From: Aphrocallistes beatrix
Taxonomy: Eukaryota; Porifera; Hexactinellida; Sceptrulophora; Aphrocallistidae
DNA: 64,000 nt
Assembly (NCBI GenBank): GCA_963281255.1
Contig: OY725494.1
Coordinates: 1,067,934-1,131,933 of the forward strand
Reading direction: 5' to 3'
The notes beneath the pieces are model-generated. The model did no database searches, was not told the origin of the DNA, and saw nothing but the letters and a program-made list of their open reading frames with translations. Below, one piece after another: positions 46,432 through 56,811 of this stretch. Numbering within the stretch: the first letter of the stretch is position 1; every line of letters begins with the position of its first letter. The translations under genes were made by a program, and so were the position numbers.

Positions 46432-46477
46432 TATATCCTTACTATTAAAACTCGATTAATGTATATTTATTTATTTA

Positions 46478-46506
<29 letters not shown>

Positions 46507-46508
<2 letters not shown>

Positions 46509-47008
46509 CTGTAACGAATTGATTGAAGAAACTGCCGGGCGTAGAAAGCTGATTTTTGGCATGTGGGAGTATTTTGGCTATGGCTCCAGTAAGTTCTGAG
46601 CTCAGAGCAAAATGTCGACTCATCATGGAATTATGACGTCATTGCCACATTTTTAAAAGTTAAGCAACACAGTTATTCGAGCATAACTCAGCCATTATAG
46701 GAGATAGATGGTTGAAATTTTAATAGAATATGTATACTAACATGCGTCACATATGATACAACTATCGTCAAAAAATGATGAGTCATCACTTTGTTATGAC
46801 GTCATCATTACTCATCAAAATTTTAAAAATTGACAAATTTGGTGATTTTTCGAGTGATATCGATTTTAAAACTAAGATGGACATATTAAGAGATGATATC
46901 TCCCTTATAATTAACCAATTTCACCCCCAGGCGACCGAAGGGAGCCTCCGGCGGACACGAAGTGTCCGCCAGCCGCGCAGCGCAAGCAAGCGAAGCGCGC
47001 TTGTAGTA
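46507..47008 (+). repeat. Hairpin-tailed repeat, full copy
   Basis: From CTGTAACGAATTGATTGAAG to AAGCGCGCTTGT. The tail reads AGGCGACCGAAGGGAGCCT (first stem weakened), GGCGGACAC-GAA-GTGTCCGCC (second stem perfect), then CAAGCG-AAGCG-CGCTTG (third stem perfect). Confidence 0.85.
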
Positions 47009-47036
47009 TATCTATATATCTATATATCTATATCTG

Positions 47037-47527
47037 TAACGAATTGATTGAAGAAACTGCCAAACGCAGAAAGCTGATTTTTGGCATGCGGGAGTCTTTT
47101 GGCTATGGCTCCACTAAGTTCTGAGTTCAGACGAAAATGTCGACTCATCATGGAATTATGACGTCGTTGTCACCTTTTTTATAATTATAAATTTCAGTTT
47201 TTCGACTATAACTCAGCCATTTTAAGTGATAGAAGGCTGAAATTTTAAAAGAATGTGCATATCAATATATCTCACATATGATGCAACTATCATCCAAAAT
47301 GATTACTCATCACTCTGTTATGACGTCATCAATTACGCATCAAAAATTTTAAAAATTGACAAATTTGGTGATTTCTCCAGTGATATCGATTTTAACACTA
47401 AGATAGACATATTTAGAGATATTATATCCCTTATAATTAACCATTGTGATCTCTAGCGACCGAAGGGAGCCTCCGGCGGACATAGTGTCCGATAACCGCG
47501 CAGCGCATGCAAGCGAAGCGCGCTTGT
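47037..47527 (+). repeat. Hairpin-tailed repeat, full copy
   Basis: Directly follows the previous copy after a short TATATC run. CTGTAACGAATTGATTGAAG to AAGCGCGCTTGT. The second hairpin is shortened: GGCGGACA-TAG-TGTCCG. A lone tail scrap (GCGTAGCGCAAGCAAGG) occurs near 47836. Confidence 0.85.
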
Positions 47528-47970
47528 TAATAAGAATTTTCCAATTGAAAATGGCAAATATCAGAGAATAACGTCATTTCACCGCTGCGAGGCTGGTATG
47601 TATAAGTGACCAGTAAATAGCATATTATAATAGGGGAAATATAAATGGTGCAAACATTTCAATCGAAACAAAATACACAATAATACTCTATATTGCTGCT
47701 CTGACAATTTTAAAAGTGCTTGTTCATCATTGATAATGACGTTATTATATAAATTTATATGGAACTTTGTTTAGGCAATACTATAACTAATAATAGGGGT
47801 CCTTTAGAGCATCTGTTGTGGAGCTAAAGTATTTGCGTAGCGCAAGCAAGGGTAATTAATTATCTCATAATTTATATTCTTTATTAATAAATCATAAATA
47901 TGAGCAAAATAAGTAAATTATATAAGGAAACGATATAAATATTGAGGACAGAGCAAATGTCAATAGAATT

Positions 47971-48732
47971 CTAATTATTATAATTGGGATTATAAGGTGG
48001 GGGAACAGGGAATACTGCTTGCTGAGAAAATTTTTCCATTAATATTTCTGTTTCAACTCTCTGCGGACTAAGTTCAATTAATGAAGATGATCGAACAATA
48101 CTTTGACGTATTGGTTTCTCCTTTTTATTACCTTCAATGGATTCCAAATCTTTATTTCTCATCATACAATAATCTTGAAAATAAATTGGGTCTTCAGCAT
48201 CCTTTTTTTGAATAGTAAAACTCGGATAGTGGACTGGCTCATTTCCAAGGCTTAATTTTGAATTACGTGAAACTTGAGCAGAAGGTATGTCAGGTTCATT
48301 GCCATAAGAAGAAGTTTGAAATGGTTGATCATACTGTATTGCAGTTGATAGAGACATTTGCTGGGAAGAATTGGTATTTATTCTTAAGCATTGTACCCAT
48401 TGTAGACATTCAAAATGTGAATAGGCGAAAGCAGAGAATATTCGATGATCAGAAAATTGGTTAAATCTGATTGCAAAGCCACGGATAACAGGGATCTTCG
48501 GAGGAAGGGATGGACATTCTGGTTCCACAACGAGAGGACATGAAATGGCTATTGCTTTAGTCAAATCAAAGACAAGTTTAGGAATTCTTTCTTTTGATTT
48601 GTTTTTGTAAACTATTAGAGAAGATCCATTCAATATTAACCACTTTTTCTTCCATTTATCTCCAAAGGAGATATGCAAAATACCCTCCTTAGATGTGAAA
48701 TTTGAACTGTATACTAAAACACTTGATGCCAT
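47971..48732 (-). CDS. PH-domain protein with C-terminal PPxY motif
   Basis: Single-exon gene of 253 residues; I do not recognise a named orthologue. Residues about 14-118 form a pleckstrin-homology domain: KEGILHISFGDKWKKKWLIL with the basic strand used for phosphoinositide binding in many PH domains, then SLIVYKNKSKERIPKLVFDL, ending in the conserved C-terminal helix with its Trp (HFECLQWVQCLRI). The remainder is Ser/Gln-rich and probably disordered, ending with PPPY at 244-247, a WW-domain ligand. This looks like a small adaptor that brings a WW-domain partner to a membrane, which is inference. The start is the first ATG before the PH domain. An AATAAA signal lies on the minus strand at 47885-47880, about 86 bases past the stop. 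Composition and open length argue for a live gene although both sides are transposon debris. Confidence 0.75.
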   Translation of the reverse strand: MASSVLVYSSNFTSKEGILHISFGDKWKKKWLILNGSSLIVYKNKSKERIPKLVFDLTKAIAISCPLVVEPECPSLPPKIPVIRGFAIRFNQFSDHRIFSAFAYSHFECLQWVQCLRINTNSSQQMSLSTAIQYDQPFQTSSYGNEPDIPSAQVSRNSKLSLGNEPVHYPSFTIQKKDAEDPIYFQDYCMMRNKDLESIEGNKKEKPIRQSIVRSSSLIELSPQRVETEILMEKFSQQAVFPVPPPYNPNYNN

Positions 48733-48886
48733 CGTGTAGTGTTTTAAATATATAGGATTAAAATATACATTTAGAGCTTTTAATTACCAAAAGAACAGCA
48801 TGACCCTATATATACATATATGTCTATTGAAAATTTTAATGACGTTTATTCATGCGTATGTACATATTGAAAAAATGTTTATATAA

Positions 48887-49530
48887 TTATTCCATTGTAT
48901 TGTACTTCCATCTAAGGTATCCTTTTGTGATATATTTCAATGACATATCAAGTTTTAAAAATAGTAATTTCTTATATTCTATATTCTCATAAAAATGAGC
49001 AGTGATTTGAGATACCTTATTCTGTTGCTTGCGTGGAGGTTCTGAATATCTTATCCAAGTTTCATCCCCGGTACATATTTCAGATAATCGCCTCTCATCG
49101 CAATGCTCATATTTTTCAAGGAAGTTTTTGGCAATTCTCAATCGGGTTTTTTTTCGAGTCTGTGTTAAGATTAATGGAACCCAACGTGAACAAACGTTTG
49201 ACATACCGAGATGCATTATCAGAATAGTATGAACACTTCCCGTGGACAAGTCCAGGGTGCCAGCTAACTGTTCTACTGCAATATGTGGATCAGAATCACA
49301 CATTTCAGCAACAAGAGCAATATTGTTTGAGGTAGTAGCAGTAACGGGTCGTCCCATCCGAGGGTCATCTTCCACCGACTCCCTACCTCCACGAAAACGA
49401 AGACTCCACTTCTTAACCGTCGATTCCGAACAGGCCTCTTCTCCAAATACGGTTGCCAATCTTGGTGGATATTCTTGAGGTATCGCTGAGTAATGAGCGA
49501 ATTTTGATGTGGGTTCTCTGCTCTAGTAAA
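48887..49530 (-). pseudogene. Mariner-type transposase relic
   Basis: On minus, a broken start (LEQRTHIKIRSLL) is followed after a frameshift by QEYPPRLATVFGEEACSEST, VKKWSLRFRGGRESVEDDPR and GRPVTATT. These are the two helix-turn-helix regions and linker of a mariner/SETMAR-type transposase. A divergent CTGDETWIRY supplies the first catalytic Asp. After KQQNKVSQ the match is lost, so the second and third catalytic residues are gone. The frame from 49459 down to 48887 is open, but the C-terminal third is unrelated sequence. Dead 3' truncated copy. Confidence 0.85.
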
Positions 49531-49758
49531 ATTTCGCTCGATTTAGAAGCCATAAATTCCTATGTGGTTACTATAGCCATCTTTAGGAAAGTGTTACTTA
49601 GAAATTAATCAATTGATTCTATCAAACCAAATTGTTCCTACTAGAAGAATAGATAAGCTATATAATTGGAAATAGGGGAGAAATGTGGTTAAACAATATA
49701 AGCAAAAGCAAGGGTTACTAACTAATTGAATGCCCTAGGTAAAACTAAAATCAAAATA

Positions 49759-49920
49759 CAATCGACTCCGCTTAATAGGGTCAGAGGATATTTTGCCCCG
49801 ATTAAGCGGAGAATCCTATTAACCGAAAATATTTTGTATTAGCTTCTATGTGTGAGAGCTATTCTGGTCCTGACAAAAGTGGGCCGATTAAACAGTGACC
49901 TTATTGAGCGGAGTCGACTC
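49759..49920. mobile_element. Pogo-like MITE, inverted relative to others
   Basis: CAATCGACTCCGCTTAATAG and its inverse ending CGGAGTCGACT; the interior is shortened compared with the copies at 41053 and 46244. Confidence 0.75.
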
Positions 49921-50311
49921 TCTAAATTAAAAAGAGAATAAGATTAGAGGGTCCTTTGAATTGTTACTGGGTTCATAAATACAAAATAGAGGGACTCTGG
50001 GAAAGCTACCACATGATTAATCCATTACTGGACATACCCACAGCCTACTTAACTATAGCCTATTCACGCTATTTAACCATGGATTACTTCAAGTCTTAAG
50101 TGCAAAATACAAACTGTATAGCATATCATAGATGACTCAAGTATAAGGATAGATCATTAAATAACCATGGATGAGTCCAAAGGCCATCATATAAAATATG
50201 TTAATATTAAATGTTATGATTCTTATCATTGTTTATGTGTAAAAGGTGATAATTGAGGCAACAAAACAACAAAGAGGCATATTACAATAACTATTATAGC
50301 TAATCTTAAAA

Positions 50312-52294
50312 CTAGTTTTTCTTAAATTTCTTGATCTTTCGAGAGTGGTCCGCACGAAAACTGATTTGAGAATTATAATCCTTGATTTTATTGGATATCA
50401 AACAATTCGTGATAACTCCAAATAACTTGTGTAAAATATGCCAATAAATCATCTTACAGGAAGGACATTTATCACCCCAAGTTTCGCAGCAATTGTCTTC
50501 CATATAACGAACCCCTAGAGCAACTAATATTTGTTTAGAAGGCCCTTGAACTACTTCTGTCATCAGAGAGATATCATTATCAATTCCGACGAAGATTTTC
50601 CATAAAATAATAACTGCTCTTAGATAGCATCTGAAGGCCACTTAAGGGATCCTCTGTCCACGATTTCCAAATAAGCGAACCTTGAATCATTGGACTGTTC
50701 GATCAGGAAATCTTTGTCAGTGGTAAGGAAATCCAGACAGATAGAACATTTATTTGATTGCTTGTAATATTGATGTACAGCAAACCCAGCCATAAAGGCT
50801 AAAGCCTGCAGAGTTTGGGTGTCGTATCTTATTGATTCTAAATCTGGAAGTAGGTTCATTATCCGTTCTTGTGTTAAGATTGAAATTGCTGAAGAGTCAG
50901 GGTCATCAACTGAACAATTGGAGAATTGCTTAATAAAATCGTGAACAGAAATGTGTTCTTCGCTCGATTGGTACAGTTTAAGCATACTAGATACTTTCAG
51001 TCGACGCTCAGACTCTGATTTGCAGGTAGGATATGTGATAATTAGCTCCAGACATCTGTCTATACAATCCGAAATGATGCTCTAACGCATCATTCTGTAG
51101 GAAGGAGGTCAATACATAAGAAAAGCCACAGTCGTTAGTCAAATGGTGAACTAGTAGCGGTAATGTTATGCAGGTGTGCCTTAGACTAGTGAATGTCTGG
51201 TGGGTGAGTGATGCCTTGTTTGCTTTAGTTGTTGCTTCCCAGGTTTCAATCCAAACTACGATACGCTCTAAAAATGAAAAACGTGGATCGTCTCGTACAA
51301 GGGGCTTTGAAAATTCATCTCGCAAACGTATTCCTTTCTGTGGCGTACTGACATTATAAATTTTCCAGATGTCTAAAATGATAGAAATAAATTCGGCTGT
51401 TTGTGTCTTGAATGCCTCGTCTCGTGATTGATCCTGAATTATTAGGCCAGCAATAGTCGATTCAATAAAAATCTTGAGAGCAAGTTTAACGTTCTGTCGT
51501 TCTATGCTCGAAGGCAAGCAGGATTTAGCTGTCAGTTGGTGCACAATTTTAGCGAAAGAGTGTTGCTCTTGTTTGTATAGTGATCTCACATCTTCAAAAC
51601 AAGCTTTGCATTTAGTAAGAGGATATTTGATAGCTTCAGTGGATATATCATTTAAACATGGGAAAAGAAATGTATGGCTAAAATCAGGAGTGTTAAGCCA
51701 GTTGTTACGGATACATTTCAAAATATGAACCGCATCGAATAACAGGAATAGGGTTCTGGATTTGTCAACTGGATGAGGGACAACGGATGTAAGAGTCTTT
51801 TGATCGGAAGAAAACTTTTTTAAAATACTAACATTTTGTGGGTAGTTGTCAGAACAAATTACTTGAACGAATAGCCCACATTTTTCGATATCAAAAATGA
51901 CGGATTTTAGAGCAAGATACAATTCTGATGCATTCGTAGAGGAAAGAGGAAAAAGGCGAACGATAGTTGACCATTTTTTATGGAGACTAGATACCATTAT
52001 AGCTAAAACTGTCTTTATTGGATCTTCTGTGTTGAGTGTAGGCGCAATAATGTTTCCACCCTTACAGGCAATCTCCGATTTGACATGAACTTCGTCAATC
52101 TGAACAATAACGTGCTTTTGCTGCACTGAGAAATCTTTCGTTGCATTTTTTAGAAAAATAAAGTATTCGTTCTCTAAACCAATAGGGTTATATAGCCTCT
52201 GCAAAATATGAAAATGTGGGAGGGATAAACAGCTTAGAGACTGCAGGTAGTTATAACAGGAGTTGGAGTATATATGAGCCTTGAGCGCCAAAAC
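50312..52294 (-). pseudogene. P-element transposase, catalytic part (frameshifted)
   Basis: The exon begins after a TTTTAG acceptor at 52295 with VLALKAHIYSNSCYNYLQSL, the usual start of the P-transposase RNase-H region. Catalytic blocks are present: VQIDEVHVKSE (first Asp), VICSDNYPQNVSILKKF, FDAVHILKCIRNNWLN (second Asp) and NDALEHHFGLYRQMSGANYH (catalytic Glu). The frame then shifts by one near 51020 and continues as ESERRLKVSSMLKLY and a Cys-rich piece CSICLDFL ending GSLKWPSDAI. A second shift near 50630 leads to the last part (RAVIILWKIFVGID), ending KIKKFKKN. Two small frameshifts and no other stops show a recently inactivated copy. P transposases use GTP and cut DNA at 31-base inverted repeats. 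Confidence 0.85.
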
Positions 52295-52521
52295 CTAAAA
52301 CGTAAACAAATATTGACGGAGCTATTGCTGAGAAGTATACAATGAAAACAATTTACTTATATGGTGGCGAGAATTTCTATATTAAATAACACCATACCCT
52401 CAGAATATAAAGTGATCTTTCACTAATCCAGGAAATAGCCTTTCAACACACTGAATGCATATTAATAGAAAAATCTGGCCGACATATAAGTAATATGTAA
52501 TGTCATGTGAAAATACCTGGG

Positions 52522-53433
52522 TTATAATATTATATGTGCGTCTATTTTTTGCAACCATGATATTTTTAATCTGGCATAGAATGAATTGAAGTCGAGGGAG
52601 GTAAGAAGAGAGACATTATTTTCATCAGTCAACTTTAGCTCATTTGCGTTACGCTCCTCTATTTCATTAATTGCATTAATGATATGTGCTTTGGCTGAAT
52701 TAACATGATGACAAACAGAGCCAGTCTCAGAAGTATTAACAAAAGAGGTACGCACAATCTCACTAAAAAGATTCTCAACTTGACGTATATCATTTATGAA
52801 ATTTAGGGAAAGAGAGATCGGCTCGTTGTCGTAAAAAGCTTCAGGAATTAAATTGGTATTAACCGATAGCCTGGCCTCAACAGATATCCTTGATTTTTCT
52901 AATCGTGGAAGTAAAAAGTAAATAGAACTCTCACTTGAACACCATATCACCCAGTTGTGAAGAGTTAGCAAATTAAGTTTGAGTTTGAGTTCATCAAATG
53001 TGGATATACGATACTTATCCTCTTCAGCTTTGAATGATTGTCGACTTTCTTGTATTACCTGCGTGAAAAACATTTCTTCTTTTTCTTCAAACTTCAATCT
53101 CTTTGGCTGTTTTGACCCTTCGGGTGCTGAAAGATATTTAGGACAGCTCGGTAAGAAACATGGAACTGCATCTTTGTAAAGGATTGGCACTTTACGAGGA
53201 AATTCTTGAAGGGAGGCATTTGGTCCAGAGGGTACAGAGTACGTCCGAGATATATCCTCATTGCGGAAATGTTTCTCGCAAACAAATGTGTTTGTATGAA
53301 TATTTTCTAGATGTAACGCATGTATCCACTTAGATCTAAGTTCTTGCTCCAAGGGTACTTTAAATACAGTCACATAACCGTCAGTAGAACTGTAGTTTCC
53401 TTTACAGCCAGGAGCAGAACATTTGTTGGGCAT
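52522..53433 (-). CDS. P-element transposase exon 1: THAP DNA-binding domain
   Basis: Open for 303 residues from the ATG at 53433. The N-terminus is a THAP zinc finger: MPNKCSAPGC, the invariant Trp in RSKWIHALH, CEKHF completing the C2CH set, and AVPCFLP matching the AVPTIF box. The remainder is a helical, Glu-rich region with no strong motif, where P transposases have a leucine zipper. THAP binds the element's subterminal sites. The frame ends at a stop 236 bases before the next exon; an AACCCAG|GTATTT donor lies 10 bases past that stop, so either the exon uses another donor (ATG|GTTGCA is near 52555) or a mutation has closed the frame. Confidence 0.8.
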   Translation of the reverse strand: MPNKCSAPGCKGNYSSTDGYVTVFKVPLEQELRSKWIHALHLENIHTNTFVCEKHFRNEDISRTYSVPSGPNASLQEFPRKVPILYKDAVPCFLPSCPKYLSAPEGSKQPKRLKFEEKEEMFFTQVIQESRQSFKAEEDKYRISTFDELKLKLNLLTLHNWVIWCSSESSIYFLLPRLEKSRISVEARLSVNTNLIPEAFYDNEPISLSLNFINDIRQVENLFSEIVRTSFVNTSETGSVCHHVNSAKAHIINAINEIEERNANELKLTDENNVSLLTSLDFNSFYARLKISWLQKIDAHIIL

Positions 53434-53935
53434 ACTTTGCTAATTAATTTAAAAATGTAAATATAATAGTAATGTTAATTTTCATGAAATAAATCGAAAT
53501 ATATATATAATTATTTGTAAACTAATTAATTAAATATAGATACATATCACAAGAAAAATAATAAAACTTCAGTAAAACAATTAAATGATAATTGAATATC
53601 AGAAAAACAGAAATGTCTTCTTACGCGATTAATAGTTTTAAATGGTTATGGTTAGCCAACATATTTACACAAATATTTTATAATGTGGTTTATTAAGAAA
53701 ATGGCCTTTATTGTCATCCTTGGTGTCATTTTCCAAAGTAGTGGTCTATCCTTATACTTGAGTCATCTATGAGCATATCTATATTTTGCTGAAATTTAAT
53801 GGAGTGTAGTGAATATTAATACAAAAGAGGTGGAAAATTGTAGTTCTCTATCTTACTACAAACTAACATGTATACGAATAGTCCTTCATATTAATCACGA
53901 CCCAATCTCCCATGGTTATGTTGGAGCATAGCCTA

Positions 53936-54587
53936 CTCTAATAATGCCTCACAGTAGACTGAAAATTGTGGACTAGGGATGAAGTAGTAGCCGAATGGAT
54001 TAATACACGATTACTCTAAAATCGTTAACCATGCAGAATATGCATTAAGAATATATTACCAGCATGTATAAACATGGTATCAAAGTACGTATATCCATTG
54101 GAAAATTTCGATTAGTCATCATATCATTGCGCAGCAGGTCATTCTAAGGACAATTTTAGCGATTTTATAAGCTATTTTAACCCTATTTCTAAATGGTATT
54201 AAGGTGTGATTTTTGTGTAGAACCAAGCTTAGTACGAGTTAATTTTAAAAATTTAGAATTTTTCAATGGAATGTTGTTGCATTCCTGCGTTGCTATGGTA
54301 AAGCATTTTGATCAGTTTGGGCCATTTCGTGCGAACTGTAGTAACTAGATCTTCAAATTTGATCTTGTTTGATAGGCAATGGACTACTTCTTTTTAGGTG
54401 ATAATACAACTTGAACTTCTAAATTCAACGAGTTTTGGGTTATGGGTTAATTTTAAGAATGTGACCAAAACACTAAATTGTCGCATAACTCTATAGTCTG
54501 TGAATTTAGAAGTTTAAATTGTATTATTACCTAATAGGAAGTAGCCAATTGCCTATCAAATACGATCAAATTTGAAGACCTAGTTCA
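53936..54587. repeat. Fold-back element FB4, right arm lost
   Basis: CATAGCCTACTCTAATAATG and following sequence match FB2 closely through the loop (AATGTTGTTGCATTCCTGCG). It stops where a hAT end begins at 54588. Confidence 0.75.
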
Positions 54588-54830
54588 GTGATTCTCAAAG
54601 TGGGCCGTAGAGCCCCCCAGGGGGCGCTGAAAGGTTGTTGGGGGGCGCTAATGTATTTTGTTAGCAATACAACTACGATATTTGAACCAAAAAATGTGTA
54701 TTCCAGAATATTGATGGTCAATCTTTGAAACAAATTTCAACATTCACTGTGGTTGTTAGAGCTAGACAGTACAATAATCACACTGTCAATGGTTTCACGT
54801 AACTAATTAATACAATAATTACACTGTTGG
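54588..54830. mobile_element. hAT terminal fragment
   Basis: CAGTGATTCTCAAAGTGGGC and the next 240 bases are an inverse match to the right end of the hAT element at 55937-56811 (through AATAATTACACTGTTG). No own right end, so truncated. Confidence 0.75.
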
Positions 54831-54839
54831 ACTCCGGGT

Positions 54840-55330
54840 GTTACCGTGTGGTATGACATTTAGTAACCCTAAGTCGCACAGTTCGTGCGCCGCTAACCCA
54901 TCCACACTCTTCTTCTGATCTGTGAGCATAACTATCTTTCCATGAACGCTAACGATGGACGTGGCGGTCTGGTCTTTCAACGGGATTGCTTCGACGTAAT
55001 GTGTAAGAGTTCAACTATGAGCAAGAAGTACCTGTAGCCGCCATTGCGAAGTGTCGTATTCAACAGGTTAATAGTAAATTCACCACCGTTATCTGTCTGG
55101 AAGATGTGAGGTGCTCGCATACCTCAGCTGACTTCGTTTTAAGCGATCTCACCACAATAAACTTGCTAAAGCAGTCCCCGTCATCTGCAATCCTAGGCCC
55201 ATCTAACCCATCTTCTCTAAACTTCTCCATATCACCAGTTCCAAGCTCTCCCATAGCCTCGTCTTCCTCGCCAACTTGTTCGGCTTCTTCTTCAGGATGT
55301 ATGAGTATGACAATTGGGAGTCCCAATTCA
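54840..55330 (-). pseudogene. Composite integrase relic, minus strand
   Basis: On minus: DCFSKFIVVRSLKTKSAE (first part of a KRBA2-like integrase), then APHIFQTDNGGEFTI (second-Asp motif), then NGGYRYFLLIVELL, the beginning of a different, Gypsy-type integrase. The order matches the relic at 42240-42912, so the join is shared and old. Frameshifted throughout. Confidence 0.65.
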
Positions 55331-55431
55331 CACTTAAATATGAAGGATAATTAGGAAGATTGATGGGCTTGGCATTTTCTGAAGACCAGGTTTTCTGGAA
55401 ACTTTCTTCAATGTACCATCACCCTGGGCAC

Positions 55432-55760
55432 CATAGGCGTAAAGTTTTTGATTTTTTTTCTAAAAGTGTGGGGGGCCATTTCTCAAAATCATGTTAAATC
55501 GATCCATCAAAATAAGCAGATCTAGTTTTCAAAGTAGTATTGAATGTAAAATATTGCTGAGGAAATTTAATATGAAAAGTAAATCGGGATATTTTGAAAT
55601 ATATTTACTAAAGATAACTAATGCTGAGATGATATCAATAATATGCTGTGAAACAGTTTCAACTAAAAACCAACTGTTATAAGTGTGGGGGGCCGCCCCC
55701 CACACTTTGAAGCGCTGTGGGGGGACAGAACCCCACAACTAGGCTAAGTTTACGCCTATG
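55432..55760. mobile_element. hAT-type MITE (CATAGGCGTAAA)
   Basis: Starts CATAGGCGTAAAGTTT, ends AAGTTTACGCCTATG. Exact 8-base target duplication CTGGGCAC at 55424-55431 and 55761-55768. The interior has GTGTGGGGGGCC palindromes. Confidence 0.87.
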
Positions 55761-55936
55761 CTGGGCACAGATGAAGACTCTCGCCAATTTCCATGCATCA
55801 TCTCTATGGAGAAACCTTTGCCATTCATCTTGTATTTCCTTCGATCAATGATGGAATCAGTGCTGTCGTAATTGGAGCAGAAGTTGGCTACACTACACCT
55901 ATTTGGCTTACTGCTAAGAAAAATGTACGTGTAGAT

Positions 55937-56811
55937 CAGTGTTTCTCAAACTAATTTAGCACACCGCCCCCTAATCAGGATTTTACTGTCGACACCACCC
56001 CCTCCCCTTCTCCTAACCGAAAATTTGTCAATTTTGTACTAATTTTAATGGTAGAAAAGTGTGTTTATAGAATATAAAATTATAAATCAATGCGAAGGGT
56101 GCACTTATGTGTGATGCTTTTCAATAATTTTTTTCACGTTTGGCCTCATATCTGTTAAAAGCAATCGTAAATCACCACTCTTTGGAATATCCAGCCTGTT
56201 TCTCTGTTTCGTTAACAGTTGGGTAACGGCGCTAAAACCCCTCTCCACGAGATATGATGTAAGGAACGCCTAAGTCAGCAATTTAGCCACCTTCCACATA
56301 TTTGGGAACTTGTTTCGTATTGACATTTCCGGCCAAAACTGACCATAACCCACCTTTCCAAAACCATATTTTATATAATCAGCACTGTATTGTCTACATT
56401 TCTTTTTACTGTTCATTTTCTGTGATTGAGCATATGTATATCAGTTTGTATTTGATTTCGAATTATACTTATTTATATTAATTTACTCACTCAGTGACCT
56501 TTATATTTGTTTTGAAAAAACAACATGGTTGTCAACTTGTCATGATTCCGTAAGCCATCAACAGTGTAATTATTGTATTAATTAGTTACGTGAAACCATT
56601 GACAGTGTGATTATTGTACTGTCTAGCTCTAACAACCACAGTGAATGTTGAAATTTGTTTCAAAGATTGACCATCAATATTCTGGAATACACATTTTTTG
56701 GTTCAAATATCGTAGTTGTATTGCTAACAAAATACATTAGCGCCCCCCCCAGCGCCCCCTTACATTATAGCGCCCCCTGGGGGGCTCTACGGCCCACTTT
56801 GAGAATCACTG
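55937..56811 (-). mobile_element. hAT element, internally deleted
   Basis: Starts CAGTGTTTCTCAAACTAA, ends TTTGAGAATCACTG. Exact 8-base target duplication GTGTAGAT at 55929-55936 and 56812-56819. It retains a piece of the transposase gene on the minus strand. Confidence 0.88.
56100..56345 (-). pseudogene. hAT transposase C-terminal fragment
   Basis: On minus: a short stretch with AVTQLLTKQRNRLDIPKSGD followed by LRLLLTDMRPNVKKII. This matches the last residues of Charlie/ZBED5-type hAT transposases ('KQRNRL---DLRLALT---P-I--L'), downstream of the hAT dimerisation region. The rest of the gene is missing. Confidence 0.75.

Larger units (their letters stand above)
50127..53771 (-). mobile_element. 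P element (THAP-transposase transposon)
   Basis: Terminal inverted repeats of about 27 bases: CATAGATGACTCAAGTATAA at 50127 and the inverse ending CTTGAGTCATCTATG at 53771. 8-base target duplication AGCATATC at 50120-50127 and 53772-53779 (one base overlaps the left end). The uninterrupted target exists at about 43060-43130. Inner subterminal pieces (AAAGGCCATCAT on the left, AATGGCCTTTAT on the right) are also inverted. About 3.65 kb; encodes a P-type transposase on the minus strand. Confidence 0.92.
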
